Shown in pieces: positions 35,876-47,369 of a stretch of DNA of 64,000 nucleotides. A program made the translations under genes and the position numbers. A model generated the notes under the pieces. That model had not been told where the DNA came from. It made no database searches and saw only the letters and a list, made by a program, of their open reading frames with translations. The DNA comes from Nannobrachium achirus (lineage: Eukaryota > Chordata > Actinopteri > Myctophiformes > Myctophidae): the NCBI GenBank assembly GCA_963921795.1, contig OY997653.1, positions 61,723,701 through 61,787,700 of the forward strand, given 5' to 3'. Numbering within the stretch: the first letter of the stretch is position 1; the number at the start of each line of letters is the position of its first letter.

Positions 35876-38800
35876 ATGGCCGCAGGAAAGTATAATGGGC
35901 TACAGAGGAAATCCCTTGGTCCCAACCAGGACACATCCCATGCCTTTCTGCAACCCGGCCTGCATCTTGATGCCAAGAAGAACATGAAGGAGGTGGGCCA
36001 AATCTGAATAGAAAACATTGTTTTACTTACTATTGTTATGCCAAAAAACCTTTGAAGTGGAATAGAGACTGTTAGTGTGTCTTTATGCCCTATCCTTTTG
36101 TTTTAGGTGGATAAGTTAAATAAGGAAGAATTAGATAAAGACGGGTGAGTCTGATCCACACCTGTGGGGATCGTCTAATCATAACATTCATAATCACCAT
36201 CTGTCTGTGTCCCGCAGATAATCACTTTGTCAGTCACTGGTCCACCGAGGCACTTTTCCATAAGCATACGCACCATTAGGGGTGGGCGATATAGGAAAAA
36301 ATACAATATCACAACATTTTTCCAAGCTGTATCACGATACATGATCTTATCACGATTCTTTTTCCATGTTGGTTTTTATGGTTATTTTTCAAGTTACCTA
36401 ACAGTACCACCACCTACAAGGAAAGTAAAGCTAAAAGAAAAACCAGTAAAGCTAAAAGAAAAACCAGTAACAGACTATTTATACCAGTGGTCCTCAAAGT
36501 TGGGTCCAGACACACTCTGGGTTCCTTTTGGGAGGTGTAAATTTGACCCTTACAAGTATGTAAAAGACCCTTTGGGGTCCTTTTTGGTTTCATTTGTACA
36601 CTGTCAGAGTTAAGGGGAGACCTTTTTGGGAAGTTCGGGAACCTACTGATTAAGACCAAAATGCAGGTTTAAATGGATTCTGCAATGAATCTCTGTAGTA
36701 ACAATTCAACAGGATTTTTTCATAAGGCTCCCTCATTGTATCACGATATATACGATATCTCTGAAAAGGCATATCGTGGAGACATTGTATCGTCTCAATG
36801 ATATTTATCATCACCATATCGCCCACCCCTACGCACCATGGCAATGTCTCTGGCATCTTCAAATGTTCTATGTTCTATATTTTGTATGTATGTATAATTT
36901 CAGTTTCTCATTCGGTACGTCTTTGACTTGATAGGTTTGGAGCGGAGTACAAAGTACACGGACCAGGCAAAGTGAAAAGAAAGTCATTGTGCAAGAGGAG
37001 AGGGCGTACGTCTGCGGTGGCGAGTACGGGGCTTCGCCGCCAAACGATTCATACGGACTCTACCTCTGACACCGGCATGGCCAACAAGGAAAATGAGCTG
37101 ACCTGCTCCGAGGACGTTCGGGCCGTACACTACAATGACAACTGCGCCTTTCCTGTGATCTCTGCCGAGACTCCCAAAATGGCAGGGGCTGGCTCCAAGT
37201 ATGGTGACTACTTTGCAGAGGTGAGACACATTTTGACTGAAAAGAATGTTTTTATTTGGTATCATGAATCAGCAGAGTATATTTTTTGAAGGTGTAAAAA
37301 AAAAAGAATTGATTGCATATTTAACTAGGGCTGACCCCCAAAAATTGAATATTCGAAGCTTCGTTCGATGGCACAGGATTCAAACTTGAAAAAGAGAGTT
37401 GAATAATCGGCCGTTTTTCCTTTGGGGGGCTGCGGGGCCTTACCTTGCGCCTCACTCCACTCCAGTGCAGCGTCGACTCCTCCTCTCACACGTGTTAACA
37501 TTAACAACAAGCTGACAACAACAAGAGCAAGCATGAAGCCATGAGAATGGTCACCGATAATTAAAAAATAGAAAAGGCAGCGCGCTATCACAGATAAAGC
37601 CCCGGACACCAATGTCTAAGTAACATCACCCATGCAACTACATGCGATGCTTTCACACATCTGTGTCAGCCTCCAACAACAATGTCGGTGTAACACCCAT
37701 GCATGCAACTGTCCTCCACAGGACACAGCTTGTTCTTTATCAGGAAACGACAGCGAAAATTGGATTTCACAAAACAGACCCCGTCACCCGTCGATCCCGC
37801 TTTAAAGGGAAAAGAAGAGCTTAAAACCAACTTGCTATTGTTACGTGATGTTGATGACAGGTTTATATCCGATCTGCAAGCTCAAAACCTGTCGAGTCCG
37901 GCAGGTTTTCTGGCTGTGAGCTTTCGGTTGATGAGTGGAACTTTATATCAGCCGTCTTTACACAGACACACTGCAGTGCAATTATTTACTATAAAATCTA
38001 CTATTACATTTGTGTGTTTACACATTGGGAGTTAATCTGTTCTAGGGCTCGCGAGTCGCGCTGCTGCTGTTGCATGATTATTATGTCAATCCTACCATAC
38101 TGCAAAAAACACATTTATTATAGAAAACATTTGTATCATATTCTTGTTCTTCCTTGTTGTTTTCAATGTGCAAATAGGGAGCTTTATTATGGGGAAAAAA
38201 CAGGTGTGTTTTCCCTTTTTTAATTGGGTAAAATAGCTAATTTTTTAACACATTTCCTTAACGGTTATCCCCCCCCCCCCCCCCCCCCCCCTTTCCCCGT
38301 CGCCAACGTTCGATCGTTTTTTGGCTTATAAACTTCGACTTTAATAAATACAATCGAAGGTCAGCCCTATCTTTAATGTGTCTGGTGGGACAAGTACATT
38401 TCTGTTCAACTTTTCCTAAAAAAAACATCTGCTTGTCCCAGATTATCCTCAATGTCCACCATGTCCCTCATTAACTCATACCTCGCGATCCCCATAGAGA
38501 CCGTAGATTTCCCGCTGTACCGCGCTGCCATGCCCGTAGAGCCCGCAAAGTTTAATTAGCTTTAATCATTATGAAAGGATTAAAAGTATTAGCGCAGATT
38601 TTCGCTGATTCTGGCTCTTTAGGCCCGCCCCCCTAACTGTATCCGGTCATTTCCGGTCTGGACCGGATCCAGCTTTCCGTATCCAGTCTGAGCCTGGGCC
38701 ATAGTCCCGCCTCCATTGGTTTACTGTGTAACAGAAGTGGAAGCTACTGGGCGATGGAACTCTCGTTTTTCAATCGGATTTTTGCGTTTGGAAACTTTGA

Positions 38801-41800
38801 TCCAGTCTCTACACGCCTGGATTATGATCCCCGCACATATCGTGCGTTTTGTGCGCGAACGTGTCCACGTGTTACCATAGCGCACAGTTGGCTTTTTTCA
38901 ATGCTTTTTCATGTAAACACTGGCTGATAAGCAGAGATACAGCGTGGCAACGGATATGTCTTTTTCAATGGGGTTTTTTGTATTCGAAAGCTTGTCACCG
39001 AGTCTAACGTCTACTAGATGAGTCGCGCACAGATTGTGCACGATGCGTGCGCGTGCCCACGTTAAAAGGTAAGGACAATTTGGCAGCTGCTTACTACAGC
39101 TATGTTTAAAATGGCAGAGAAAAAGTTAACCTGTGCATTGTTTGTTTTACTTCCAAAGATATCAATGGACCATGAAGCTATGAATCATGTTCTTTTTGAA
39201 AGGAAACTTCGACTAAACGTTGCTCTGACTTTATGGCGACGAAACGCCAGTGAATTAGTCGCTTATCTAATCAGGTAATTCATGATGTTTATCTTTTTCT
39301 TCTTTTTTTGTGATGTTTATCCTTTAGACAATTAACTTGCTTCATATTCAGTTTTTGTTTCCTTTTTACAGAATTCAAGACACAGGTGTTCTCCTCGATT
39401 GCCTACCTGTCTTAACAAAGAAGTAAGTCTGAGCTCACTTTAATAATGTATGCTTTCATGTACTATTGTAGCTCTTCTATTTTTATTTTCATTGTTTCAT
39501 ATTAAATTGCCATCTCCCGTACCCGGCACTGATGCAAAAACTCAAATCCCCATAACCTCACAACCTCATAACTTTTGTTATATTGTGCATGTTGAACTCT
39601 CCTTGCATCTCACTGTATTCAGCATAAATTACTTATTGTAAACTACATTAAATGTTGTTGAACTTTAGTTGAATCTACGGTTATACAGCTTCATGGACAT
39701 GATTGATGTCTTGTCCAAATGTTGTTCTTCATATATTTGGTCCTCACTAAGGTGCCGGCTACACAGAGCTGGATATTTCTGAAGCTAGACATTTGCTAGA
39801 CATTTTTTTGTGCTGTTGGGGCTTGCAGCCACATGAAGCTGGATATTTTGGCCGTGAAGCTGGATATTTTTGAAACCGGATAAATAAGTGGAGACATTGA
39901 AAAATATCCGATTCACTCAATCCGTGTAGACATGGAATCCGGATATCTCTGCAAACTTTACTGTGTGTGTGCTTGTCCCCTAGTGGAGGTCTGGGGACTC
40001 AGATTATTTTAGACCTAGATATCTTTGTCGTGTGGATATCTGAAAAAAATGGATATATGAAATATCCAGCTCCGTCTGGCCTAGGCCTAATGCTCTGCTC
40101 AGTGGACAGTTCAGAAACCTAAATCCAAGCTAATCGAAACGGATTGCTTTCTATTCCTGGAAAGTTGGCAAATTGCCTAATGATGATGTCACTGGTAGGA
40201 TGGTTTCTGAAGTGTCCACAGCCCTCATACCGATATAATATTTTCTGGTTTTGAGCGGTGCTCCTGGAACCAACATCTGGCTTTGTCCGGACCCCCAAAA
40301 ATCTCTGGTCCCCAAAGAATTCCGGGCTCTGAAGCGTGGCCTACATCTGGCCTAGATATGGCCTTAGATATGGGTTAGGGTTAGGCGCGTGAGGTTTGTG
40401 GCAGATAAATCATTCTTTTTTCGCGGAGCAAGGAAAATACATCTTGATGCTTGTTGTTGTTGGTATTTGAAGAAGTGTGGGGAAGGGGACACTGCTGTAA
40501 TTTTCCAGCGTGTTTGCAAGCGTGAGTGTGCCACGTGATCACAACATCTTGGTATAATAGGGGCAGGTAAATGAATTCGGTAGGCAAGCAGCTGTGGTGT
40601 AACTAACAGTCCGCCGCGTGATCAGCAGTGCCCTATAGTATAGGTAGTGTAGCAAATCATTTTGCATGGAATTATACCATAATACCATTCTATGCTTTAT
40701 TTTTGATACACTACCTGTCTTTGGACATTACTCATAGGAGTAAGATACTCATTATTGTACTGAATGACTTATATAGGCCTGGAAATTGGTTTAAATATTC
40801 TGGAAACGTTTTGGAAATTCATTGATAAAAATGTGTGCTGTGAACCCTGCATTGATCATTGGTCACTTTGATTGGCAGTTTTGCCGAATGCTACGAGGGC
40901 TGCTGGGGAAACTAGACGACAGGTATTTCTGCCTCAGTGCCTAATTGACCCCATGGACAGTCATTAGGGATCAATATACTGTTTGAACATGATGCTCCGT
41001 AAAGCTTTAAACCAAATGAAGTATGAATTTTGATTAGCACAACTGTTACTGAATAGAAACCAGGCTATACTTACTTTTATTTTCAACATATTGACATTGA
41101 AATAAAACTGGATTTTTTTATGTCAGTATTTTCGAATCAAAATGTTGTAACTGTTGTTGTCGATTAAAGGGGTACTTGAATTCAGCAATGAGGAAAAAGG
41201 GGGTACTGACTGAAGCCCAAGAAGTTTGAGAACCACTGCTTTAAGCATAACCATAATCATTATCACTCACCGATTCAGGCTACTACTGTAGCATTTTGAT
41301 GTTCTTTTGATTGGGAAGATATGCAACACAAGTCCTCAGCCATGAATTGAACTCGGCGTGTATTTCATTTTGATATTTTGTTTGTAGTTGATAGGGCTGT
41401 CACGATTATGCCATTTTACATGACGATTCATTTTCTCTCAAATAATTGCGATTAACGATTTAATTGTGTTTTTGTCGTTGACAATTACATTTCTGTTTGG
41501 CTTTTAGGCTTTGAAGTTACACATGGTAGATATGACACATAAGCTAAATATACAAAGAAATTACTTGACATATTTGACAACTTTATACTTAAAAAAGAAC
41601 ATTGATAGTGGAAATAGCAGATCTACAAGCTCACAACACGTTGCATCGCTACGCGTTGTGAGCTTGTAGATCTGGAGACATTATTTTGACATGGAAACGA
41701 TTATGACGATTATGAAAAATAATCATGATTATGTCAAATAATCATGATTAGACGATTATGTAATAATTGTGACAGCCCTAGTAGTTGATGCATAACTGTC

Positions 41801-44317
41801 TGAGCCACCGGGGGGGGCTTAATAATATTCTAACTTGAGACTTGTGTTGTTGCCTCTCCAGCCTTCAAGATGAAGCACCGTGTTTATCACTAGGCTGCTG
41901 TATCGACCTGCTGCCACAACTGAAAGTGATTCTCGGCAGTAAATATGAAGAGTAAGTCTATTCCATGTGTTTGAGTATGTGTCATCAGCGACTTCCTATA
42001 CTGTAGCTTAGTTTGTTTTGATGAGTTTCTCTATGAAAACTGTCACTTCTTGTCTGCATATCTCTGTAGGTCACGCCTGACACTGTGGTTCCCCTGACAC
42101 ATCACTGTGACATCACAGGTCTATGGGTTTGTCGCTCTGACATCACTGTGATGTCAGGGGAACCACTCTTAACAGAATGGGTTAGCCGCTCTGACATCAC
42201 GCACTGGCTTCACTGTGATGGAACACTAACAGAAACCCTTTTATGCCCATATATGAAGTTCCCGGATGTCACCAATATTAAGCCCATATCTAACAGGACT
42301 TCATATTGGAAAGCCCATATATGGAGGAAACATCGGCCACATACCACACTAACAGAAACCATATATGGCCAAGACAGCCCATATCTGTGTGGCTGGTTCT
42401 ACAGACAGGGATCTCCAATTTTAAAACCTTTTTTTGGGGTCCCACTAGCTGCTAGCACCTTCTATCCTCACAAAGTCATATGTGAGGATATGACTATGAC
42501 ATCGACACAAAGTCGATGTCATAGACATCATATGACTTTCACATAACAAATAACTGAGTAAGCATGTTTGGGCTCTCTCAGCATATCTCCATATACAGTA
42601 CATGGATCTCCATATATGGGTACCAGGGGTCTCCATATATGGATAACTGGTCCGATATACATCACTGGCCAGATGGCAAAGAATTGGCGCATGTAGCCCT
42701 GAGGCGTCTTACTAGTCTATTGTGTTTTGTTTGTTTGACAGACATATAATTGTTGGTTTACACTGGGTCCAGTCCGTCATCAGGAAATGGTGGCCTGAAC
42801 TTTCCACAAATGGCAAAAGCCTGCAGGACCAAAGCTCAGAGGACAGGTAGGTTGTTTGTTTTATGCTCAGAGGACAGGTAGGTTGTTTGTTTTATGCTCA
42901 GAGGACAGGTAGGTTGTTTGTTTTATGCTCAGAGGACAGGTAGGTTGTTTGTTTTATGCTCAGAGGACAGGTAGTTTGTTTGTTTTATGTTCAAATATCA
43001 CCAAAAGGTCATTGCACAATTTCTCCAAGAAGTTAATGGACCCTAGTGCTGATGGTCTGGCATATTGACAACAACAATAGTAGTTAGATTTTTGAGGTAA
43101 CCAATGGAATCTGTTCATTTAGGCATAGCATGATAATTGCATTGCAAATGCATAGGTAATCCGACTAATTGCATTGATCAGTAAAAGTATTTTATCGTTG
43201 CAATTTAACCACTCAAATCCTAGCATCCTTATTCTGACCAAGTCATTATTTTGCAAAAATAGATGAAAATTCACAAACATTAAAGATCTACAATCTCACA
43301 ATGCAGATTTGAAGTCTAGTCAGAAACAATCTCTGGAGATGATTGATTTTACAAATGAAATTCCACACATCTATGACTTATTAACAGCATAGTGTTTGTT
43401 CAGCAAACATCGAGTTAACATTTTACATTCCTGATTTCAGAAATCTTGAAGTCATGAAGCAGCGACTGAAGGACTTATGGACAGAGGAATCGCAATTGTG
43501 TTTAGTTCCAGGAACTACGGGGGACATAGCCAAGGTGAGAGCGTTACTCCTGTCACGTTATTTATGAAAGCTGTGTGATAACATAGTTCATACAAATTTC
43601 ACATAGTCACCATCAGCTTTTTACCTGGAACCAAGCAGCTAGAAGTCACTCCTGTCAGTGGAAAACATTTGAGTGCTGCCACAATCCAAAACCATTGATG
43701 CATGTCCTGAATGACCTAAAAAACTGCAACATTTTATTTTTTATTTTTTAACATGGATCTGAATGTAAAAGACATGGTTGGTTTTGTAATAGGGATGGGA
43801 CGATAAGCGATATTGTCGTTTATCGCGATAATCGCATCGTGGAGATTTAAGTTATCGTGATATCGTCCTCCATCATGCACTGGAATCAATTCACCTCTTA
43901 TTTGCCGAGCTTCATATCCAGTACCGTTTAAATCCTCTTTGCCAAAAAATAGCCGATCTACAAGCTTGTAGATCGGCAGGATAATGGATTTTGATTATCA
44001 TGATAATATCGCAAATCGCAATTTCTTTTGTCACAATAATCGTGATATAAAATGTTCATATCGTCCCATCCCTATTTTGTAATTGTTACAGATCATTTGT
44101 ATAATTACGTGTAATGTTGTATGGTCTGTACATACAGTACAGTTAATCCTAACACATCATGACAAACGTATAGCTCGCGGCAGCTTTTCAGCATGTGTGT
44201 GCGTGCATGTGCGTGCGGGCCTGCACACACACAATTACATTTTACTGGCTGTAAAGATAACTCTCCCCCCCTTCCTCTTTTTAGGCTATTGAGTCTTACC
44301 TATCACAACTGTGCTGA
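35876..44317 (+). CDS. katnbl1: Katanin p80 subunit B-like 1 (KATNBL1), 9 coding exons
   Basis: Coding exons read from the sequence: 35876-35992, 36107-36144, 36935-37220, 39159-39274, 39372-39422, 41862-41951, 42742-42846, 43441-43534 and 44285-44317. All introns are GT-AG, the phases join without a break, and the product is 309 aa (the human protein is about 304). A basic cluster at about residues 64-76 ([13 protein letters not shown]) looks like a nuclear localisation signal and is followed by MANKENEL, a stretch shared with human KATNBL1. Residues about 148-309 match the con80 domain of katanin p80, including [40 protein letters not shown] and [11 protein letters not shown]. In the known family, this protein binds katanin p60 subunits and modulates microtubule severing; it is nuclear in interphase and moves to spindle poles in mitosis. 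The start is the ATG preceded by a possible acceptor (CCTACAAAG), so an upstream non-coding exon is likely but not placed. Introns 2, 3, 5 and 8 carry MITEs. The exon 7 donor lies in a 31-bp tandem repeat. The next gene, emc7, is on the same strand 3 kb away. Confidence 0.93.
36277..36831. mobile_element. GGGGTGGGCGATAT-family hAT MITE, katnbl1 intron 2
   Basis: TAGGGGTGGGCGATAT / ATATCGCCCACCCCTA, perfect TSD CGCACCAT (36269-36276, 36832-36839). A CAGTGGTCCTCAAA-family MITE (about 36485-36650) is nested at its centre. Confidence 0.9.
37325..38369. mobile_element. GGGCTGACC-type TIR element, katnbl1 intron 3
   Basis: TAGGGCTGACC at the left and GGTCAGCCCTA at the right. Internal GAAGCTTCGTTCGAT-type motifs are mirrored at the right. 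The centre (37866-37920) holds a degraded hairpin module and 38267-38292 a poly-C run. The 8-bp flanks match only partly. Confidence 0.65.
38620..39075. other. GC-rich segment with an imperfect about 110-bp direct repeat, katnbl1 intron 3
   Basis: Contains CCCGCCCCCC, CCCGCCTCCATTGG (GC box next to a CCAAT-like box) and two related segments from 38766 and 38961 that both start TTTTTCAAT and end with CGTG..CCACGT. It could be an internal promoter or an unclassified repeat. Confidence 0.35.
41392..41780. mobile_element. GGGCTGTCACGATTA-family hAT MITE, katnbl1 intron 5
   Basis: TAGGGCTGTCACGATTA / TAATTGTGACAGCCCTA, TSD GTAGTTGA (41384-41391, 41781-41788). Hairpin module at 41618-41674 inside. 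Confidence 0.9.
41618..41674. repeat. Hairpin module copy
   Basis: CAGATCTACAAGCTCACAAC is mirrored by TTGTGAGCTTGTAGATCTG with apex ACGTTGCATCGCTACGCG. Confidence 0.88.
42083..42665. other. katnbl1 intron 6 segment with SRF-type CArG boxes
   Basis: Perfect CCATATATGG palindromes at 42315, 42359, 42610 and 42633 plus near matches. Other parts hold inverted pairs (GTTCCCCTGACA / TGTCAGGGGAACC; CATAGTCATATG pairs). Whether this is a regulatory cluster or an old repeat cannot be decided. Confidence 0.4.
42834..42988 (+). repeat. 31-bp tandem repeat containing the exon 7 splice donor of katnbl1
   Basis: Five 31-bp units begin GCTCAGAGGACAGGTAGGTT. Unit 1 spans the end of exon 7 (42846) and its donor AG|GTAGGT; units 2-5 repeat the same donor inside the intron (the last reads GTAGTT). 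Using any later donor would read GAC AGG TAG, an immediate stop. Confidence 0.9.
43790..44074. mobile_element. GGGATGGGACGATA-family hAT MITE, katnbl1 intron 8
   Basis: TAGGGATGGGACGATA / TATCGTCCCATCCCTA, TSD TTTTGTAA (43782-43789, 44075-44082). The centre holds a minimal 26-bp perfect hairpin module (43952-43977) starting GCCGATCTACAAGC. Confidence 0.9.
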
Positions 44318-44580
44318 CAATTGTCAACGTAGCACTGAGGACGTGACCACTACTGCCTGAAGATGGCTGTCTTTTTTTAGCTGAAATGGACTGGTTCATT
44401 CTTCCACTCAGACCTCTTGCTAACGGGATTGATGAACTGATCACAATCAGCCAACTCCCTCGGTTGGAGAGGAAAACGATGAAGAAGCAGAGCCAGGGAG
44501 CCTTTCTGCAAAAACCAAGAAATCATTTTGCACAGTTTTGCACCTTGGTTCTTCTGACTCATGAACTTGAAACTGCACCG

Positions 44581-44712
44581 GTCTTAAGGTTTCTTTTTGT
44601 TTTGTTTTATGTTTTAGTTTATCTTTATTTTTTATCAAATACGTCAGTCTTAAGGTTTATTTTTGTTTTGTTTCATGTTGTTTTTGTTTATCTTTATTTT
44701 TTATCAAATAAA
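44581..44712 (+). repeat. Duplicated T-rich segment in the katnbl1 3' UTR
   Basis: Two tandem copies of a segment of about 63 bp begin with GTCTTAAGGTTT and end with TTTATTTTTTATCAAATA. Only the second copy has the canonical AATAAA. Confidence 0.7.
44707..44712 (+). terminator. Poly(A) signal of katnbl1
   Basis: AATAAA lies 390 bp after the katnbl1 stop, followed by a GT-rich stretch (GTGTGTATGTGGTTGTGTG) about 30 bp on. It lies in the second of two near-identical copies of a T-rich segment of about 63 bp. The first copy reads AATACG at the same place. Confidence 0.7.
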
Positions 44713-45099
44713 TTTGATGAAAATCATTCATCAATCTTCAAGTGTGTATGTGGTTGTGTGTTGATCGTATTGTTGTGCTAAGCGGTGGTTGGACAAAGGA
44801 TAAGGATAATGATGATTTGGCTGAGCCGTACATTAATTGTGGCAATGATACAGGACAGACATGACTGTACTGTGCAAATATTAAATGGCGACAGAGTTGT
44901 TGAAAGAGCCAAATGAAATGTCACTGACACAAAGACCTTGTAAAAATCAGCAGTGTGTTGCTGATGGACCCACATCACGTCACAGGATGGGGATCAGTAT
45001 TTGATGCCATGTGAAAACCCTTGGAAAAACACATGGACAAACACACATGTCATGAATTGGAGTGGTTTGCAGTGCACCGCTCAAAGGTACAGGCAGAGT

Positions 45100-45840
45100 A
45101 GTTCAAGAGGAGAGTAGGGTCACGCTTTGATTTCGCCGCAGACCGGAAGTGTTGTCGTTGGAGCCTGGTGACATTCCTAACAAATGTCTGCTGCTCTTCA
45201 GCCTCGTCCACCTCCATTGTAACCGAGGCATTTTCACTCGCTGTTAATTAAGTAGATTAAATCACGCCTTTTCCCCCTTTTAACGCATTCACAAGCCTCT
45301 CCAAGTTATGCAACATTATTTCACGTATCGGCTCTAGTTAATGTTTCTCGTAAAACAATTGACTTTATTGGCTTTAAAATGTACTTGAATTAACTTGGAG
45401 AGGCCCGTTAATGGGAAAAGACTTTAGTCTACTTGCCAGCGAGTGAAAATGCCTCGGTTACAATGGAGTTGGACGAGGCTGAAGAGCAGCAGGAATATCA
45501 CCAGACTCCAGTACGATATTAATGGTAACGGGGAGAGTGTTTTCTGCAGGTCTTTCAGTCCGAGTGTATCAAAGGGTGCGTTCGGAAATGTGCACCGGGT
45601 CTGGTTAGGGTTAGTTTTAGGCATAGTTTTATTGAGGTTAGGGTTGGGTTATGGCATAGTTTTACTGAGGTTAAGATTAGGTTTGGGTTTAGGCACTCAC
45701 TACACAGAGCACACACCCGGTGCGCATTTCCGAACGCACCCTTTGATACACTCGGACTGAAATACCTGCGGAAAACACTCTCCCAATGGTGACGTCACGT
45801 CCGCTTTCCACACTTACGATGGGAGTCGACGTAAGTAAAG
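45100..45840. repeat. Cluster of two long inverted repeats between katnbl1 and emc7
   Basis: Inverted repeat 1: 45160-45306 against 45391-45510 (shared GCTGCTCTTCAGCCTCGTCC and AACCGAGGCATTTTCACTCG). Inverted repeat 2: 45534-45600 against 45715-45782 (shared GTCCGAGTGTATCAAAGGGT). The second loop holds GGTTAGGGTTAG-like repeats. A CRE palindrome TGACGTCA lies at 45790. Mobile origin is likely but the family is unknown. Confidence 0.7.
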
Positions 45841-46397
45841 TGTCAGAACTCTCTCATTCTATGGGTCTGGGTACAGGGGGCCTTCAACAACGGGTCATTA
45901 TGGGACCTCTGTTCAGACTTTCTGTACATCATCAGGCCTTACAGTAGTGACCTAGCCTAGCTCAGCTAGACATCCCCAGCCATGTCAAAACAAGGAGGGG
46001 ATATACTGCAGTTAGTTAGCTGCATTAGTATATAGGCTGGCCCCAGGCTGGTAGTGACCTACCGTGTGCCAAAACAACCTGTTCTAATCTAGAGTATACA
46101 GAAGGTCCAGGGGCCTTGGGCATTGGGCAAGAAAGGACAGCAAAACTAAACATTAATTTTGGCCTGACCTATTCAAAGCAGCCCTTAGGGGCCCCTTATT
46201 GCTCAGGACCCTGTGTCTCAGTTGGCCCAATATAGAAGAGGGCCCCCCAGAGTCTAGATTAATAGGCCTACTACATTGATAGATAGGGCTGTGAACTAAA
46301 CTCATTCGTTTTTATTATAATTATTTGTTAATATTATAATCCTAAAGGGGAGGGGACCGGGACGCATTTCATTTTTTTATAACTTGGTCTTTATTAA

Positions 46398-46587
46398 GGC
46401 CCATTCTCACTGGGCCAGATAAACAGAGAAGAAAATTACATTTCTCCATTCAATTGGATGGTAAGATACAGATAGAACAAAATATCTGTCACAGATATTT
46501 TTTATCGGTATCTTACCATCCACTTCAATGGAGAAATATATATATATATATTTTTCTGTTTATCTGGCCCAGTGGGAATGGGCCTTT
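46398..46587. mobile_element. Inverted-repeat MITE upstream of emc7
   Basis: AAGGCCCATTCTCACTGGGC + CAGATAAACAG is mirrored by CTGTTTATCTGGCCCAGTGG + GAATGGGCCTT. The inner arms also pair (TCCATT...GGATGGTAAGATAC / GTATCTTACCATCC). Confidence 0.75.
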
Positions 46588-46627
46588 ACGGATTGCACTT
46601 TTATACAAAAGACATATCAAGACATAA

Positions 46628-46906
46628 ATGGTAAATGGTGCATTTATATAGCGCTTTTAATCCAAAGCGCTTTACATAGATTGTGCATTACATTCACCCA
46701 TTCACACACACATTCATACACCGGTGGCGGAGGAAGCCATGCAAGGCACCAACCTACTCACCGGAGGCAATTAGGGGTTCAGAGTCTTGCCCAAGGACCC
46801 TTCGACATTAACTCAGGGGGAGCCCGGATTCGAACTGGGAACCCTTCGGGTTTTATACCCTTCGTGCTCTAATACCAGTTTCTCTACCCCTGAGCTATGC
46901 CGCCCC
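46628..46906 (-). repeat. tRNA-derived SINE (V-SINE-like)
   Basis: On the minus strand: GGGGCGGCATAGCTCAGGGG (A box TAGCTCAGGGGTAGAG), B box GTTCGAATCCGGG, then a body and a 3' end with GCGCTATATAAATG...CCATTTACC. Flanked by the 7-bp repeat AGACATA (46620-46626, 46907-46913). The body length rules out a functional tRNA gene. Confidence 0.8.
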
Positions 46907-47175
46907 AGACATACCATCCTAAGCAAATAAATACAATTAAACCACAAATTAAATTTGATAAAAATGAATCAAAATACAAACATAGAAAACGAAAAGAAAA
47001 GTACAACATTTACAGGGGTTCACATTATACTCTTTCTTATATTTACATCTCTCCTTTTTTGAATTTATACAAAAAACATTTCCCCCATCTTTTATAATAA
47101 AGTATTATAAACTTATTATAATGTTTTTGTCCCCGGCATTTTTTTCAATAAAGCTTTTTTTTTTTTTTTCATCAG

Positions 47176-47183
47176 TGACGTCA
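47176..47183 (+). promoter_or_regulatory. Full palindromic CRE (TGACGTCA) upstream of emc7
   Basis: TGACGTCA lies 187 bp before the emc7 ATG, followed by a run of CAG/CTG-rich 5'-UTR-like sequence. It is a perfect CREB/ATF site by sequence. Its position makes it a plausible promoter element, but no TSS can be seen. Confidence 0.4.
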
Positions 47184-47369
47184 TTACGCATTTTGGACAG
47201 ATCCAGCTGATGCTGCAACACAGCTAGCAGAGCAGCTGCAGTCAGTCGGACTCAACCACAGATAGAGGAAGGAAAACAAACGGCCTGGCGTCGACACAAC
47301 AGGCCTAATAGATGTTATATTAGTCACACATAACGGTTATTATTTGTGATAATACAACAAACAGCGAGG

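Larger units (their letters stand above)
44770..47175. other. katnbl1-emc7 intergenic region outside the listed repeats
   Basis: 44770-45100 and 45840-46397 are unique AT-rich sequence with no gene. 46914-47175 is AT-rich and ends in a T run before the emc7 CRE. Confidence 0.4.

Noticed and set aside
46628-46906. Functional tRNA gene
   Set aside because: The A and B boxes belong to a SINE head; the body and 3' tail follow and no clean cloverleaf is present.
47346-47369. GTG start upstream of the emc7 ATG
   Set aside because: The ATG at 47370 directly precedes a good signal peptide; no sign that the extension is used.
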